A stretch of 64,000 nt of DNA from Candidatus Poribacteria bacterium (GCA_028821605.1 JAPPFM010000040.1:1-64000); one strand, 5' to 3'; positions 43,679 to 52,742 are shown, numbered from the stretch's first letter. A program made the numbers and translations. Notes: generated by a model from the letters alone, not told the origin.

Positions 43679-44740
43679 ATGCTCGAAGATACAGATATAC
43701 GCAGTTTTTTTGATATTTCTATCACACATTTTCCCGATAGGAGTGCCAGATGGCTCCTGCAATACATGGAATACGTCCAAGGATTGTTAGAAATCGTTGC
43801 CCCCAGTGAATTCGTCCATCGCATTGATTTTAGTCAACTCACTCAACTCAATAGGAGTTTAGTTGCCGACACCCTTCGTGAGCAGGAAGCAGATCTTCTT
43901 TTTCGGGTGCCCTATAAGCGTGGAGCTGAAGCAGACGACCTACTTATCTATATCCTGATTGAACACCAATCGAGTGTTGACGTTTCGATGGGTTTGCGTG
44001 TGATGTCTTACATGATGGATATTTGGACTGCGCAGCGTCGGGAGTGGGTGTCCAACGCTATTCCAGAGCGGTCATGGCGTTTGCGTCCGATTCTTCCGAT
44101 AGTCTTTTACAGCGGGGATCGGGCGTGGAATGTCCCGTTGACGCTTGATGCGATAATGGATATTCCAGAAGGTATGTCTCAATTTGTTCCGATGTGTGAA
44201 ATTCTGTTTTTAGATGTCAAGAGAACAGCGGTATCGGATTTAACGAAAACGAATCATCCGTTTGGCTGGTTGCTAACGGTTCTTCAAAAGGAGCGTGCGA
44301 GTAAGTCTTCGTTAGTGGATGCGCTTGTAGAGGCGATGTCTCACCTGAATGCACTTGGGACGGAACAATCTGGGCAGTGGGAGCGTGCTATTAAGTATAT
44401 GATTCTATTGATCCTGCATCGTCGGCCTGCTGAAGAACATCAAGAGTTGGTAGAGTTAGTGGGTGAACATACACACGAGTTGGAGGTAGAAACGATGGCA
44501 AAATCGATGGCAGATGTTCTGAGAGAACAAGGTATTGAACAAGGTATTGAACAAGGTGAGACCCGGGCAAAACGGGCAGCGGTGCTCAAGCTGCTGCAGT
44601 TCCGATTTAATGATGTCCCAGAATCGGTTGCAAATCAAGTCGCCTCCATACGGAGCGTCTCACGTCTTGATTCGCTCTTTGAAGAGGTCTGGGAAGCAGC
44701 TACACTTGATGAGATTGATTGGCAGAACAGCAACAACTAA
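43679..44740 (+). CDS. Rpn/YhgA-like PD-(D/E)XK nuclease (putative transposase family)
   Basis: A 353-residue protein of the recombination-promoting nuclease family. The ATG at 43679 has AAAGGAGA 5 nt upstream; the earlier ATG at 43643 is not supported. The nuclease core shows ADLLFRVPYKRG (Asp) and LLIYILIEHQSSVD (ExQ), then MDIWTAQRRE and LRPILPIVFYSGD, the standard order. The C-terminal part holds REQGIEQGIEQGE, a three-fold EQGI repeat encoded by 15-bp units that often varies in length in this family. Rpn proteins are DNA endonucleases linked to horizontal transfer and, in some cases, phage defence. A broken sorting-domain fragment follows at once. Confidence 0.93.
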   Translation: MLEDTDIRSFFDISITHFPDRSARWLLQYMEYVQGLLEIVAPSEFVHRIDFSQLTQLNRSLVADTLREQEADLLFRVPYKRGAEADDLLIYILIEHQSSVDVSMGLRVMSYMMDIWTAQRREWVSNAIPERSWRLRPILPIVFYSGDRAWNVPLTLDAIMDIPEGMSQFVPMCEILFLDVKRTAVSDLTKTNHPFGWLLTVLQKERASKSSLVDALVEAMSHLNALGTEQSGQWERAIKYMILLILHRRPAEEHQELVELVGEHTHELEVETMAKSMADVLREQGIEQGIEQGETRAKRAAVLKLLQFRFNDVPESVANQVASIRSVSRLDSLFEEVWEAATLDEIDWQNSNN

Positions 44741-44741
44741 A

Positions 44742-44921
44742 AAGATCTGGATACCGTATCAGTTGGCGGAGCCTGTGGATGTTACACTGACGATTTATGA
44801 CATCCAAGGGCACATGGTGTGTACGTTAGATTTGGGGTATCAACGTGCCGGGTTGTATCAAAACTACAGCCGCGCCGCGTATTGGGATGGCAAAAACGCA
44901 CTCCACACACTTCCACCATAA
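44742..44921 (+). pseudogene. orphan fragment of a FlgD-like C-terminal sorting domain
   Basis: In a frame different from rpn, bases 44742-44921 encode KIWIPYQLAEPVDVTLTIYD, then IQGHMVCTLDLGYQRAGLYQ and AAYWDGKNALHTLPP. This is the central part of the FlgD-Ig-like C-terminal domain attached to many secreted proteins in Poribacteria-like genomes (normally continuing with VASGVYFYTL). It has no start of its own and its upstream protein is missing, so it is a remnant left by rearrangement next to the Rpn nuclease gene. Confidence 0.75.
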
Positions 44922-44928
44922 GGAAACC

Positions 44929-46350
44929 ATGAAATTACTCGTCTGCTCCCTTCTTATCGCTTTGCTCATATTTTCACGCGCCTTCGCAGCGGACGACAAA
45001 CTCACCTCTGGTGCCGCCAGTCTCTATCACCTTGCCAGTATCTTGGATATTGAGGTATCGCGTGAGCGGGTCGAAAACATCGTCGTGGAAAGATCTCGGG
45101 GAGCTTATGTCGTCAATTTTGTCATCATTGACACTGCAGGGAGAATCGGAATTGAGTTGCTGGAACGCAACCTCAACTATGATCAGTTACAGGCACTTGA
45201 AACACCTGTTATTGCCTGTCTTAAAACTACACTTGATGACGAAAACGATTCGGAAGCAGATACCACTGTTATAGCAGACTTTATCGTCGTTGAATCCGCA
45301 ACTGAGAAAGCGGTACGTGTGTTTGGTGCCCCCCGGAAATCCTCACGCGCGGCAGCAACATTCATTTCCCGCGACCACTTTTTGGAGCACTGGACGGGAC
45401 AAGTCTTAACGTTAAGACCCGCTCTCTCCGAAGAGGCGACACAACTTCTCCAAGATATCATAACTGGAACGTCTGCCTATAACGCCAAACTTAAAAGCGG
45501 CGAGGTCGAATTCTCAATTACGTTGAGTGAACGAATCCGACAAGAGAAGAATTTCCTTGAACGTCTTTTCGGATGGGGTCGGAACCTCTTGATGCCATCG
45601 GAAAAAGAAAAGGAAGAAGCCTTGTATGAAGAGCAGGGGTATTGGCACATCACCTACCGATTTGATGGCGATCGCCACTTTTACGACGTTAAAGCCCGTA
45701 AAAAGACGGAACTGAATGGGGCACCCCTCCCGAACTGGAAAGAGACTCACTATCAATATAGGAGACTTGGTAAAACGCTGTATTACCGAGCAAACACCGA
45801 CACAGAATGGAAACAACACCCACCCCGAACGCTAGCAAGGACTTTTGAAGCACAGTTCGACCCTCGCTGGTGGAGTTGGCCACCGTGGGGATTTGAACTC
45901 GAAAAACTGATTCGCATCTTTAAACCTATCAATGTTCAACAAGTTAACGTTGAGGGAATCCAGCACAACTTCCTGACACTGCAACGCACAGACCCTGATG
46001 TGACTCGGACCTTTGAAATTTGGCTGGATCCGCAGAAAGCGTACCGATCGACCCGGATTTTAACACACCGCAAATCCATTCTCAAATTAGTCGAAGCAAG
46101 ACCTGACGGTAAACTTATACCATTACCACCAGAAGGAGAGTATAGACTCACCAGCTACACATATCAACTCGCACAATTTGAACCCAACATCTGGTTCCCG
46201 AAAACTGGCACCATGGAAAACTCGTATGTCATAGGTGATGAAGATAAACAACCGCCACCGGTACATCGCAGGACAACCATGCAAGTGCATCGCGCTGTTT
46301 TTAATATGCCGATTTCGGAAAAAGAATTGGGCATAATACCAGACAGATAG
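44929..46350 (+). CDS. exported protein with degenerate C39-peptidase-like domain
   Basis: A 473-residue protein. The ATG at 44929 (AAGGAAACC just upstream) gives a clean signal peptide (LLVCSLLIALLIFSRAFA, cut after AFA). Residues 24-165 follow the layout of C39 cysteine peptidase domains: GAASLYHLASILDIEVS, TPVIACLKT, ADFIVVESATEKAVRVFGAP, then FISRDHFLEHWTGQVLTL. The catalytic Cys of the CGxASL motif is Ser (TSGAAS), and the His of HFVVV is Asp, so it should be inactive. Residues about 200-460 form a LolA-like beta-rich region (YWHITYRFDGDRHFYDVKAR, FEIWLDPQKAYRSTRI). Perhaps it binds peptides or lipids at the envelope. Confidence 0.75.
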   Translation: MKLLVCSLLIALLIFSRAFAADDKLTSGAASLYHLASILDIEVSRERVENIVVERSRGAYVVNFVIIDTAGRIGIELLERNLNYDQLQALETPVIACLKTTLDDENDSEADTTVIADFIVVESATEKAVRVFGAPRKSSRAAATFISRDHFLEHWTGQVLTLRPALSEEATQLLQDIITGTSAYNAKLKSGEVEFSITLSERIRQEKNFLERLFGWGRNLLMPSEKEKEEALYEEQGYWHITYRFDGDRHFYDVKARKKTELNGAPLPNWKETHYQYRRLGKTLYYRANTDTEWKQHPPRTLARTFEAQFDPRWWSWPPWGFELEKLIRIFKPINVQQVNVEGIQHNFLTLQRTDPDVTRTFEIWLDPQKAYRSTRILTHRKSILKLVEARPDGKLIPLPPEGEYRLTSYTYQLAQFEPNIWFPKTGTMENSYVIGDEDKQPPPVHRRTTMQVHRAVFNMPISEKELGIIPDR

Positions 46351-46391
46351 TCCTACAAAACGAATGGCTGGAAAATATATCTGAAACACGC

Positions 46392-46420
46392 TTGACTTCA
46401 CCAAGGGTATATGTTAATCT
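46392..46420 (+). promoter_or_regulatory. sigma70-like promoter of the CaCA exchanger
   Basis: TTGACT (46392-46397), 17-nt spacer, TAATCT (46415-46420), 45 nt before the ATG at 46465. Confidence 0.7.
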
Positions 46421-46464
46421 ATTCTCAAGTAAAAGTGGACTACGTTAAAAATGAGGAGGGGTTA

Positions 46465-47883
46465 ATGAAAAAACAAACGATTATTTGTTGTCTAATTATT
46501 ACGTTCTGTGTTTTTCATAGTTTAGTTCCGCACGCTGTTTTCGGCGATGAGGATTCCACTGCCGAAAAGGTGTTTGAAAAGCATAAAGCAACATTTCAGA
46601 AAACTGATATTCAAAATGTCCTATATATTTTCAATAAATCAGAGGTCCAAACACGTTTGACCTCGGCAAATATGAGTCGCGTCGGGGCAAATCCCGAATT
46701 CTTAAAAGAGTTAGTCCCTGAAGTAGAAGATTCATTCATAACTCTACTCAAAGAGGATATAGAGGTCCAAGCATTATTTAACGATGCTGATTTTCAGGCT
46801 TTGGTCGAGAACCCGGAAGCACTTACCGAACTCACCGAACTTGCCAAGGCAGGCTGGTTTGAACTTCTCATTAGAAAATTACCCAGTCTAGCTCTTTTTG
46901 TGATAATTGCCGTGATGCTTTACACACTCGGCAAAGGTGCGGACTGGCTTGTTGATGAAGCGGTAATTCTTTCAACCCGATGGGGCTTAGGAAAAGCGGT
47001 TATCGGTGCAACAGTTGTGAGCGTCGGCACAACAACACCAGAGGCGGCTGTCTCCGTCCTCTCGGCAATACAAGGAGAACCGGGGCTTGCGCTTGGAAAC
47101 GCCGTCGGTTCAATCATCTGCGACACAGGACTCATCCTCGGATTAGCATCCCTCATCGCTCCGTTACCTCTCAATCGCCAATTGGCTTCACGGTTGTCAA
47201 ATGTACAGGTAGGGGCTGGTATTCTCTTGGTGGTAGGCTGCTTCCCGTGGGCATCTCCGGCGAAAGTTTTCAGTCAAGGCGGCGTTCTACCTCAACTCGT
47301 AGGTGTTGTCTTCGTTATCCTTCTGGCATTGTATATTTGGCAGTCCATCCGATGGGCAAGTGCTACAGGCGCAAATCCTGATAATGGAGAAGAAACAGAT
47401 ACAGAAGAAACAAATACATTCGGGACGCTCGCTAAACTCATCGGAGCAATTGCTATCATTGTCGTCTCAGCCCAAATTCTGATTCCAAGCGTGAAAGTGA
47501 TGGCGATCCGAATTGGCGTGCCGGAACACATTATTTCAGCGACACTTGTTGCGTTTGGTACATCGCTTCCAGAACTGGTGACAGCGATAACGGCAGTTAG
47601 ACGTGGACACGGCGAATTGGCAGTCGGAAACATTATCGGTGCGGATATCCTCAATGTGCTTTTTGTCGCCGGTGTCTCTGCTTCCGCAACACAAGGTGGT
47701 TTACAGGCAGACGGACAGTTCTTCCAGTTCCTATTCCCAGCGATGCTGTTCATCTTGATCGTCTTCCGATGCGGTATCTTCGTGTCAGGCGACCAACTGA
47801 AACGTCCGTTCGGTGTCGTGCTGGTTGCGACATGGCTTTTGGTGACGATTCTGAGTTATGTGCTGTCAATTGAAATGCATTAA
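46465..47883 (+). CDS. calcium/cation antiporter of the CaCA family
   Basis: A 472-residue exchanger starting at 46465 with GAGGAGG 9 nt upstream. A signal-like segment (residues 5-24) and about 115 mostly polar residues precede the membrane domain, an unusual exported N-terminal extension (AEKVFEKHKATFQKTDIQNV). Two Na_Ca_ex alpha-repeats follow: VIGATVVSVGTTTPEAAVSV with GNAVGSIICDTGLILGLASL, and IISATLVAFGTSLPELVTAI with GNIIGADILNVLFVAG. The GT(S/T)xPE acids bind the ion. It should exchange Ca2+ (or K+) for Na+ or H+. The extension may be a regulatory domain; it has no close motif. Heptamer repeats follow the stop. Confidence 0.93.
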   Translation: MKKQTIICCLIITFCVFHSLVPHAVFGDEDSTAEKVFEKHKATFQKTDIQNVLYIFNKSEVQTRLTSANMSRVGANPEFLKELVPEVEDSFITLLKEDIEVQALFNDADFQALVENPEALTELTELAKAGWFELLIRKLPSLALFVIIAVMLYTLGKGADWLVDEAVILSTRWGLGKAVIGATVVSVGTTTPEAAVSVLSAIQGEPGLALGNAVGSIICDTGLILGLASLIAPLPLNRQLASRLSNVQVGAGILLVVGCFPWASPAKVFSQGGVLPQLVGVVFVILLALYIWQSIRWASATGANPDNGEETDTEETNTFGTLAKLIGAIAIIVVSAQILIPSVKVMAIRIGVPEHIISATLVAFGTSLPELVTAITAVRRGHGELAVGNIIGADILNVLFVAGVSASATQGGLQADGQFFQFLFPAMLFILIVFRCGIFVSGDQLKRPFGVVLVATWLLVTILSYVLSIEMH

Positions 47884-47919
47884 TAGTTGTCAGTTATCAG
47901 TTGTCAGTTGTCAGTTAAA
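47884..47919. repeat. iterated AGTTGTCAGTTATC heptamer repeat
   Basis: Five units of AGTTNTC lie directly after the exchanger stop, matching the run after the VWA gene at 32890. Confidence 0.8.
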
Positions 47920-48036
47920 AGGATCAAATGGCTTTGATCACCGGATTGTGATTTTTGATAAATTTGTGCAAGTATGTGATAGTATAATTCTAAGTTTTGA
48001 CGAGTGTTCAAAAGTTTCTTCAAAGGAGGCACGGCA

Positions 48037-49215
48037 ATGAACAACGATCAATCACCTGAGAAAGAAGTCTATCGCGCCCCGGCTTTTGCTGATTTCAAAC
48101 CGGAACTCGCGGCACCCGGATCCACACCGGAACGGTTAGCGCACTTGAAGGAGCACGGTTTCGTTATCATCAACGACTTTGTTGATAATCCGTGGATCCC
48201 ACTTCTCCGAGAGGCGGGCAGACGGGTTACACAAGCGTGTGCGCCAGAAAACGGCTATGACATCATCGATTGTTCAAAGGGATACGTTCACCGCGGCGGC
48301 GAGAGCGAACCTTGGGCAATCCGAGGCATAATTCATCCAGCTTTTAAAGAACCCGCTTTCGCTGAATTTTACGGGTCGCCAGATTTCACTGGCTTTGTCC
48401 AGTCTTGGTGTGGCGCGGCACCTGAAGACCTTGTCATGACGAATATACTCCTCTGGTGCAATCCGCGCAAAAACGAACATAAACTCGGTTGGCACAGAGA
48501 TACGACATGGTGGGGTACTGGAGAGGGTTACTTCTCACAAGAAAGTCGCACAGAAGGTCCCGAAGCCTACTCCGAGGAGGTTGAGCGGATCCGCTGGAAA
48601 GAAATTCAGGAAGAAAATGAGAAGCGGATTACCGAACCGAAAGGTGTGGGTATGTTCTTAGCACTCGCAGATGATGAATGCCATGAACTCGTTGTAGGAA
48701 GCCACAGCCGGTGGCGAACTCCTCTTGAGCATGACGTGCTACTGCCAAAATCCATGAAGGATCAGGGTATTCCCTATACACCGAGTTGGAACGGTACGGA
48801 TCCACTTCCTGGACAGGTCGCGATTCGGCTCAAGGCTGGCCAAGCACTCATCCGTAACGGCACGACGATTCATACGGGACACACCGTACCTGAGCGTGAA
48901 CGCAATACGCTCTCAATCGGTTGGTCGAAGTGGCAAGGTCCCTCCGACGAGGAGCCAAAGGTCGTTGATGCGCGATTCGCGTGGCAACTCGACCCTGCCG
49001 TTCGTGAAGCACTTCCTCACGAATGGATGAAGACAGCGTGGGATCGCTGGGCAGCAAACATCAAACTCGGCGATAGGCTTGAAGACCGCTACGCAGGTTT
49101 TGATATCGAACGCATCAAAGCGGGCGAAGTGGTCGGATGGCGAACTGAATTGGAACGTCAAGCCGCTGCTGCAGGCGATAAGTGGGAACGCTACCAGACG
49201 GTGTCCGAATCCTAA
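48037..49215 (+). CDS. phytanoyl-CoA dioxygenase (PhyH) family protein 1
   Basis: A 392-residue Fe(II)/2-oxoglutarate-dependent oxygenase. The ATG at 48037 has AAAGGAGG 8 nt upstream. LKEHGFVIINDFVD is the family opening; the iron ligands appear as HRD in GWHRDTTWWG (about 156) and a distal His in TTIHTGHTVPE, with Arg in RERNTLSIGW for 2-oxoglutarate. It is longer than simple PhyH proteins (about 280). The substrate is unknown; large PhyH expansions are typical of Poribacteria. It ends at an excellent terminator. Confidence 0.92.
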   Translation: MNNDQSPEKEVYRAPAFADFKPELAAPGSTPERLAHLKEHGFVIINDFVDNPWIPLLREAGRRVTQACAPENGYDIIDCSKGYVHRGGESEPWAIRGIIHPAFKEPAFAEFYGSPDFTGFVQSWCGAAPEDLVMTNILLWCNPRKNEHKLGWHRDTTWWGTGEGYFSQESRTEGPEAYSEEVERIRWKEIQEENEKRITEPKGVGMFLALADDECHELVVGSHSRWRTPLEHDVLLPKSMKDQGIPYTPSWNGTDPLPGQVAIRLKAGQALIRNGTTIHTGHTVPERERNTLSIGWSKWQGPSDEEPKVVDARFAWQLDPAVREALPHEWMKTAWDRWAANIKLGDRLEDRYAGFDIERIKAGEVVGWRTELERQAAAAGDKWERYQTVSES

Positions 49216-49228
49216 AAGCACAAAATTT

Positions 49229-49263
49229 AGAGGCGGATCTTCAAATCCGCCTCTTTCTTTTTT
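49229..49263 (+). terminator. intrinsic terminator after PhyH 1
   Basis: A perfect 10-bp stem AGAGGCGGAT/ATCCGCCTCT (49229-49238 and 49245-49254), 6-nt loop, then TTCTTTTTT. Confidence 0.95.
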
Positions 49264-49283
49264 AAGCCGACCCCCGATGTTCT

Positions 49284-49415
49284 TCTGTAGGAGCGAGATA
49301 CAACTCACGACACTTACCGACTGCTGATGGCTGAATGAAGATTAAGAATTGAATTGGGTAATGTATGTGTTCATTGTCTGAAGCAGGATTTACAGGATTC
49401 TAAGGATTCGCTGGA
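49284..49415 (+). repeat. two dispersed repeats side by side
   Basis: 49284-49310 (CTGTAGGAGCGAGATACAAC and TCACGAC) is a diverged copy of the TGTAGGAGG family. 49336-49415 is the second copy of the ~85-bp family seen inverted at 16104-16190. The remaining bases to 49488 show nothing further. Confidence 0.75.
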
Positions 49416-49488
49416 TTATGGAGCCTTCTTGATTGAAAACTGTGCTTTATAGAATTACCCAAATATTTTATTAAACCTCATATAGCCA

Positions 49489-50475
49489 TTAAGCTGGTGG
49501 GGCAATTAGACGGACAAATGAACGCGAAACCTCATCCAATTCCTCTCGAACTTCTGCATCAAGCTCCCAACCGACACCGCCAAGCGTATCGTCAAGTTGT
49601 TCAATCGTATCGCTGCCACTAATTGCGACAGTGACTTCCGGATGCGATAATACCCACGCCACGGCGAGTTGGGCGGGTGTTTTACCTAACTCCGCTGCGA
49701 GCCGTTTGAGGGTTATGATTACCTGTCCGGTCGGACCACTCATCCGTTGCGCGAATTCCTCGCGTAATCGCGTTCCCCATAAAGTGCCAGCGGGTGGTGG
49801 TTCATCGGGTGAATAGACACCGCTCAATAAACCGACCGCTAACGGACTATAAGCCATAACGCCTAACCCTTCCTCACGTACCAAACCGAACAACTCAGTC
49901 TCCATATCCCGATTCAGTAGGTTATACATGTTCTGAATGCACATATAGGGTGTTGCGTTAATTCTATCAGCGATCCAGAGTGCCTTACACGCCTGCCACG
50001 CTTGATGATTGCAGCAACCGATATAGCGCACCTTACCCGAACGCACGAGATCATCCATTGCGCGAACCGTCTCTTCCTGTGGGGTCCCTTCATCATACGC
50101 ATGAATGAGGTAGACATCAATATGGTCGGTGTTGAGTCGCTTCAAGGAACGCTCGACCTCACGCATGATATGGTATCTTGACAATCCTTGATCGTTCGGA
50201 CCTGGACCGATCTGGCTGAAAACCTTTGACGTAATTACAACGTCATCGCGTTTGCCCTGAATCGCTTTACCCAGAACCTCCTCAGAACGACCAATGTTGG
50301 CGCGATCGTCCATAAGCCCATAGATATTGGCGCAATCAATGAAGTTGATGCCAGAATCGATGGCGTGTTCAATGAGTCTTTGGGCTTCATTCGCGTCGCC
50401 TTGTCCTCTGAGTCCCAAGCCCAATGCGAGCGGACTCACTTTAACGCCTGCTTTTCCAAAATTGACATATTCCAT
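49489..50475 (-). CDS. aldo/keto reductase
   Basis: A 328-residue NADPH-dependent TIM-barrel reductase. The tetrad is visible: Asp and Tyr in NFIDCANIYG, Lys in VVITSKVF and His in YLIHAYDEG. VNFGKAGVKVSPLALGLGLR opens the protein, and AWVLSHPEVTVAISGSDTIE near the C terminus binds the cofactor. It resembles the YajO/Tas-type group; the substrate is unknown. It lies 44 nt after the rluD-like gene on the same strand, so it is the second gene of that transcript. AGGAAA lies 9 nt before the ATG. Confidence 0.93.
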   Translation of the reverse strand: MEYVNFGKAGVKVSPLALGLGLRGQGDANEAQRLIEHAIDSGINFIDCANIYGLMDDRANIGRSEEVLGKAIQGKRDDVVITSKVFSQIGPGPNDQGLSRYHIMREVERSLKRLNTDHIDVYLIHAYDEGTPQEETVRAMDDLVRSGKVRYIGCCNHQAWQACKALWIADRINATPYMCIQNMYNLLNRDMETELFGLVREEGLGVMAYSPLAVGLLSGVYSPDEPPPAGTLWGTRLREEFAQRMSGPTGQVIITLKRLAAELGKTPAQLAVAWVLSHPEVTVAISGSDTIEQLDDTLGGVGWELDAEVREELDEVSRSFVRLIAPPA

Positions 50476-50519
50476 AGATAGATTTCCTGAACCTCTCGTG
50501 AATTGATTTAGTTTATTTT

Positions 50520-51512
50520 CTAATCACCGCTTTTACGGGCATCTGTCTGCATTCGCAAGGCATTTACAACCCGTTGCATATTTTTCGGGATCGGTGCCGA
50601 AAAAGTCAAGTTTTCGCCTGTCGCTGGATGTTCAAAGCCGAGCAGGCGCGCATGCAACGCCTGACGTTTCAACTGAGCGAGTGCGCGTTTCAGTTCGGTT
50701 GTATCGGCATCATTCAAAGCACGCTGTTCGCCCCCATAAATCGCGTCACCAACCACTGGGTGACCGATGTGCTGCAGATGTACTCGAATCTGATGGAGCC
50801 TTCCAGTTTCCAATGTCAGCTGAACAAGCGCAAATTGAGAGTAGGTTTCTAAAACCTCATAATGTGTGATAGCGTGTCGTCCCCCGGTTTCAACTGTCGT
50901 CATTCGCCGTCTATCTCTTCGACTTCGAGCAATTCGAGCGTCAATCGTTCCTGTGGCTTTCGCAGGGGTCCCACACACGATAGCGACATATTGGCGCGTA
51001 ATGCTATGTTGTTCAAACTGCGCGGAAAGCCCGCGATGCACGACATCCGTTTTCGCGACAACGAGAACACCCGACGTATCCTTATCCAGTCTGTGAACAA
51101 TTCCTGGACGCTCCACACCGCCGATGCCAGAAAGGTCTGTCGGACAGTGCGCGAGCAACGCATTGACAAGTGTGCCGACATTCACACCGTTCGCAGGATG
51201 AACAAGCATGCCTGCGGGCTTATTGAGCACAATCAAGTCGCTATCCTCGTGAAGAATGTCAAGCGGAATTCGCTCAGGTTGAAGCGTTTCCAGAGGACGT
51301 GGCGGCGGAAGCGTCAAGGACACGCGGTCGCCGTCCCGGAGCGCATAACTCGGTTGTTTAGCCACTTTACCGTTAATGGTGGCATCACCATTACGAATCA
51401 GGCGTTGAAGATAGGTTCGAGATACCCCCTCCGTTGCGTTGAGAAGAAAGCGATCCAACCGCTCACCAGACTGATTCGTTTGGATGTCGTAAACCCGGGT
51501 TTCATTTTTCAT
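50520..51512 (-). CDS. RluD-family 23S rRNA pseudouridine synthase
   Basis: A 330-residue protein, close to E. coli RluD (326). An S4 RNA-binding domain (GERLDRFLLNATEGVSRTYL, then QRLIRNGDATINGK) precedes the synthase core. The catalytic Asp lies in GIVHRLDKDTSGVLVVAKT (about residue 141), and HQIRVHLQHIGHPVVGDAIY is the second signature. The family modifies 1911, 1915 and 1917 in helix 69. The start at 51512 (MKNETRVYDIQ) has GGAA 8 nt upstream; ATG 51530 is the alternative. A strong promoter lies 107 nt upstream. The aldo/keto reductase gene follows. Confidence 0.93.
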   Translation of the reverse strand: MKNETRVYDIQTNQSGERLDRFLLNATEGVSRTYLQRLIRNGDATINGKVAKQPSYALRDGDRVSLTLPPPRPLETLQPERIPLDILHEDSDLIVLNKPAGMLVHPANGVNVGTLVNALLAHCPTDLSGIGGVERPGIVHRLDKDTSGVLVVAKTDVVHRGLSAQFEQHSITRQYVAIVCGTPAKATGTIDARIARSRRDRRRMTTVETGGRHAITHYEVLETYSQFALVQLTLETGRLHQIRVHLQHIGHPVVGDAIYGGEQRALNDADTTELKRALAQLKRQALHARLLGFEHPATGENLTFSAPIPKNMQRVVNALRMQTDARKSGD

Positions 51513-51618
51513 TGCGGAATTCCGCCGCATCCATCGGTGGATGTTCTGGCTGCCAAGCGTTGATACACGAAAAATCTTTCCTTTTGTCTCAAATCAACTC
51601 GGATTTGAACTTCAAGGC

Positions 51619-51647
51619 ATTATACACGCTCGGCTCATATTTGTCAA
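51619..51647 (-). promoter_or_regulatory. sigma70-like promoter of the rluD-like gene
   Basis: On the minus strand a perfect TTGACA (51642-51647), 17-nt spacer and a perfect TATAAT (51619-51624). This is the best consensus match in the window. Confidence 0.85.
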
Positions 51648-51757
51648 TCGCTTCGATCACGGCATTCGAGTCATTCCTCGCCGTATAATTTTGATTTGAC
51701 ACTTAACACGGAATATGATACCCTTTATTTATCTTACTTCATAAGTGCCCAACAATA

Positions 51758-51959
51758 GGGTGACATCATGCGAAATATCCATAAGTCAATTTAGGCTGCT
51801 ATAAACATTCCGTCCCTACGGGACTAAAGAGGGAGCTTAGGGTATACAAGGTTTTCTGTCTAAAATCCTGCGCAGTTGCAAACTGCACCTACCAGATATG
51901 GAAGTCGAGGCTGTTATTTTCCTTAAATTGATACCTATGGTGACGTCATGCGAAACATC
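51758..51959 (+). repeat. duplicated truA start region flanking a ~180-bp insert
   Basis: GGTGACATCATGCGAAATATC (starting about 51758) recurs at 51939-51959 with two mismatches, the second being the real truA start. The first copy codes MRNIHKSI then stop. The insert between them contains a GTCCC/GGGAC hairpin (51812-51824). Other bases of the 51513-51947 gap hold only the rluD promoter. Confidence 0.7.
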
Positions 51960-52742
51960 AAACTCGTGCTTGAATATGATGGCACGAATTACCATGGATG
52001 GCAAACACAGCCGAACCTCCCAACTGTCCAAGAGACAGTTGAAAAGTCCTTAGCAAAACTAACCAAAAGCCCAATACAAATTATCGGGGCGGGGAGGACC
52101 GACAGTGGTGTCCACGCGGAGGGACAGGTCGCAAACTTCTATACAGATTCAGAGATACCCCTTGTTGCATTCGAGAAAGGACTCAACTCCATTTTGCCAC
52201 GGGATATTGTCGTCTGTGCTGCGACAGATGTGCCATCGGAATTTCACGCCCGCTTCAGTGCCACAAGCCGGCGTTACCGATACACGATTTTGAATCGGGC
52301 ATACCCCGCCGCACTTTTCCGACACACAAGCCACCTCTTCCCGAAAGCAATTGATATCTCGCGAACGAATGACCTCTGCCAAATTCTGGTTGGAAAACAG
52401 GATTTCTCCTCTTTCCAAAAGACAGGAAGCGATCGGCTAAATCCTGTGTGTGAAATCTATGAGGCTCACTGGTGGAAGAAAGAGCCGTATATCTACTTTG
52501 AAATCGAAGCGGACGCGTTTTTACGAGGCATGGTGCGTGCGATCACCGGTACCATCCTAACTCTTAATAGCACGTTTTGGAAACCTACACGCTGCACCAA
52601 ACATACGAAATGCCAAGATGCGGAGATGGAGCTCCGCTGTATTTTGGAGGCAAAGAATAGAGATGCAGCAGGGGTATCGGTACCCGCACACGGACTATCC
52701 CTCATTGAAGTTAAATATAACGACTCACAACTTTTACGGTGA
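51948..52742 (+). CDS. truA: tRNA pseudouridine synthase A
   Basis: A 264-residue enzyme, near the 250-270 typical of TruA, which converts uridines 38-40 of the anticodon arm. The catalytic Asp lies in GAGRTDSGVHAEGQVANF (about residues 47-64). LEYDGTNYHGWQTQPNLPTV opens the protein, and FHARFSATSRRYRYTI and VRAITGTILTL are typical. No clear ribosome site precedes the ATG, because the upstream 20 bp are the duplicated segment described separately. Heptamer-type repeats follow the stop. Confidence 0.95.
   Translation: MRNIKLVLEYDGTNYHGWQTQPNLPTVQETVEKSLAKLTKSPIQIIGAGRTDSGVHAEGQVANFYTDSEIPLVAFEKGLNSILPRDIVVCAATDVPSEFHARFSATSRRYRYTILNRAYPAALFRHTSHLFPKAIDISRTNDLCQILVGKQDFSSFQKTGSDRLNPVCEIYEAHWWKKEPYIYFEIEADAFLRGMVRAITGTILTLNSTFWKPTRCTKHTKCQDAEMELRCILEAKNRDAAGVSVPAHGLSLIEVKYNDSQLLR

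Noticed and set aside
47959-47988. TATAAT (47983-47988) as promoter of PhyH 1
   Set aside because: No acceptable -35 at 15-19 nt; the nearest TTGATA is 22 nt away.
50862-51563. 233-aa plus-strand open frame
   Set aside because: Antisense to the RluD-like gene, which has catalytic motifs and a strong promoter; the plus frame has neither.
51699-51730. TTGACA...TATGAT as a plus-strand promoter for truA
   Set aside because: The spacer would be 12 nt, too short for a sigma70 promoter; no better -10 fits the TTGACA.
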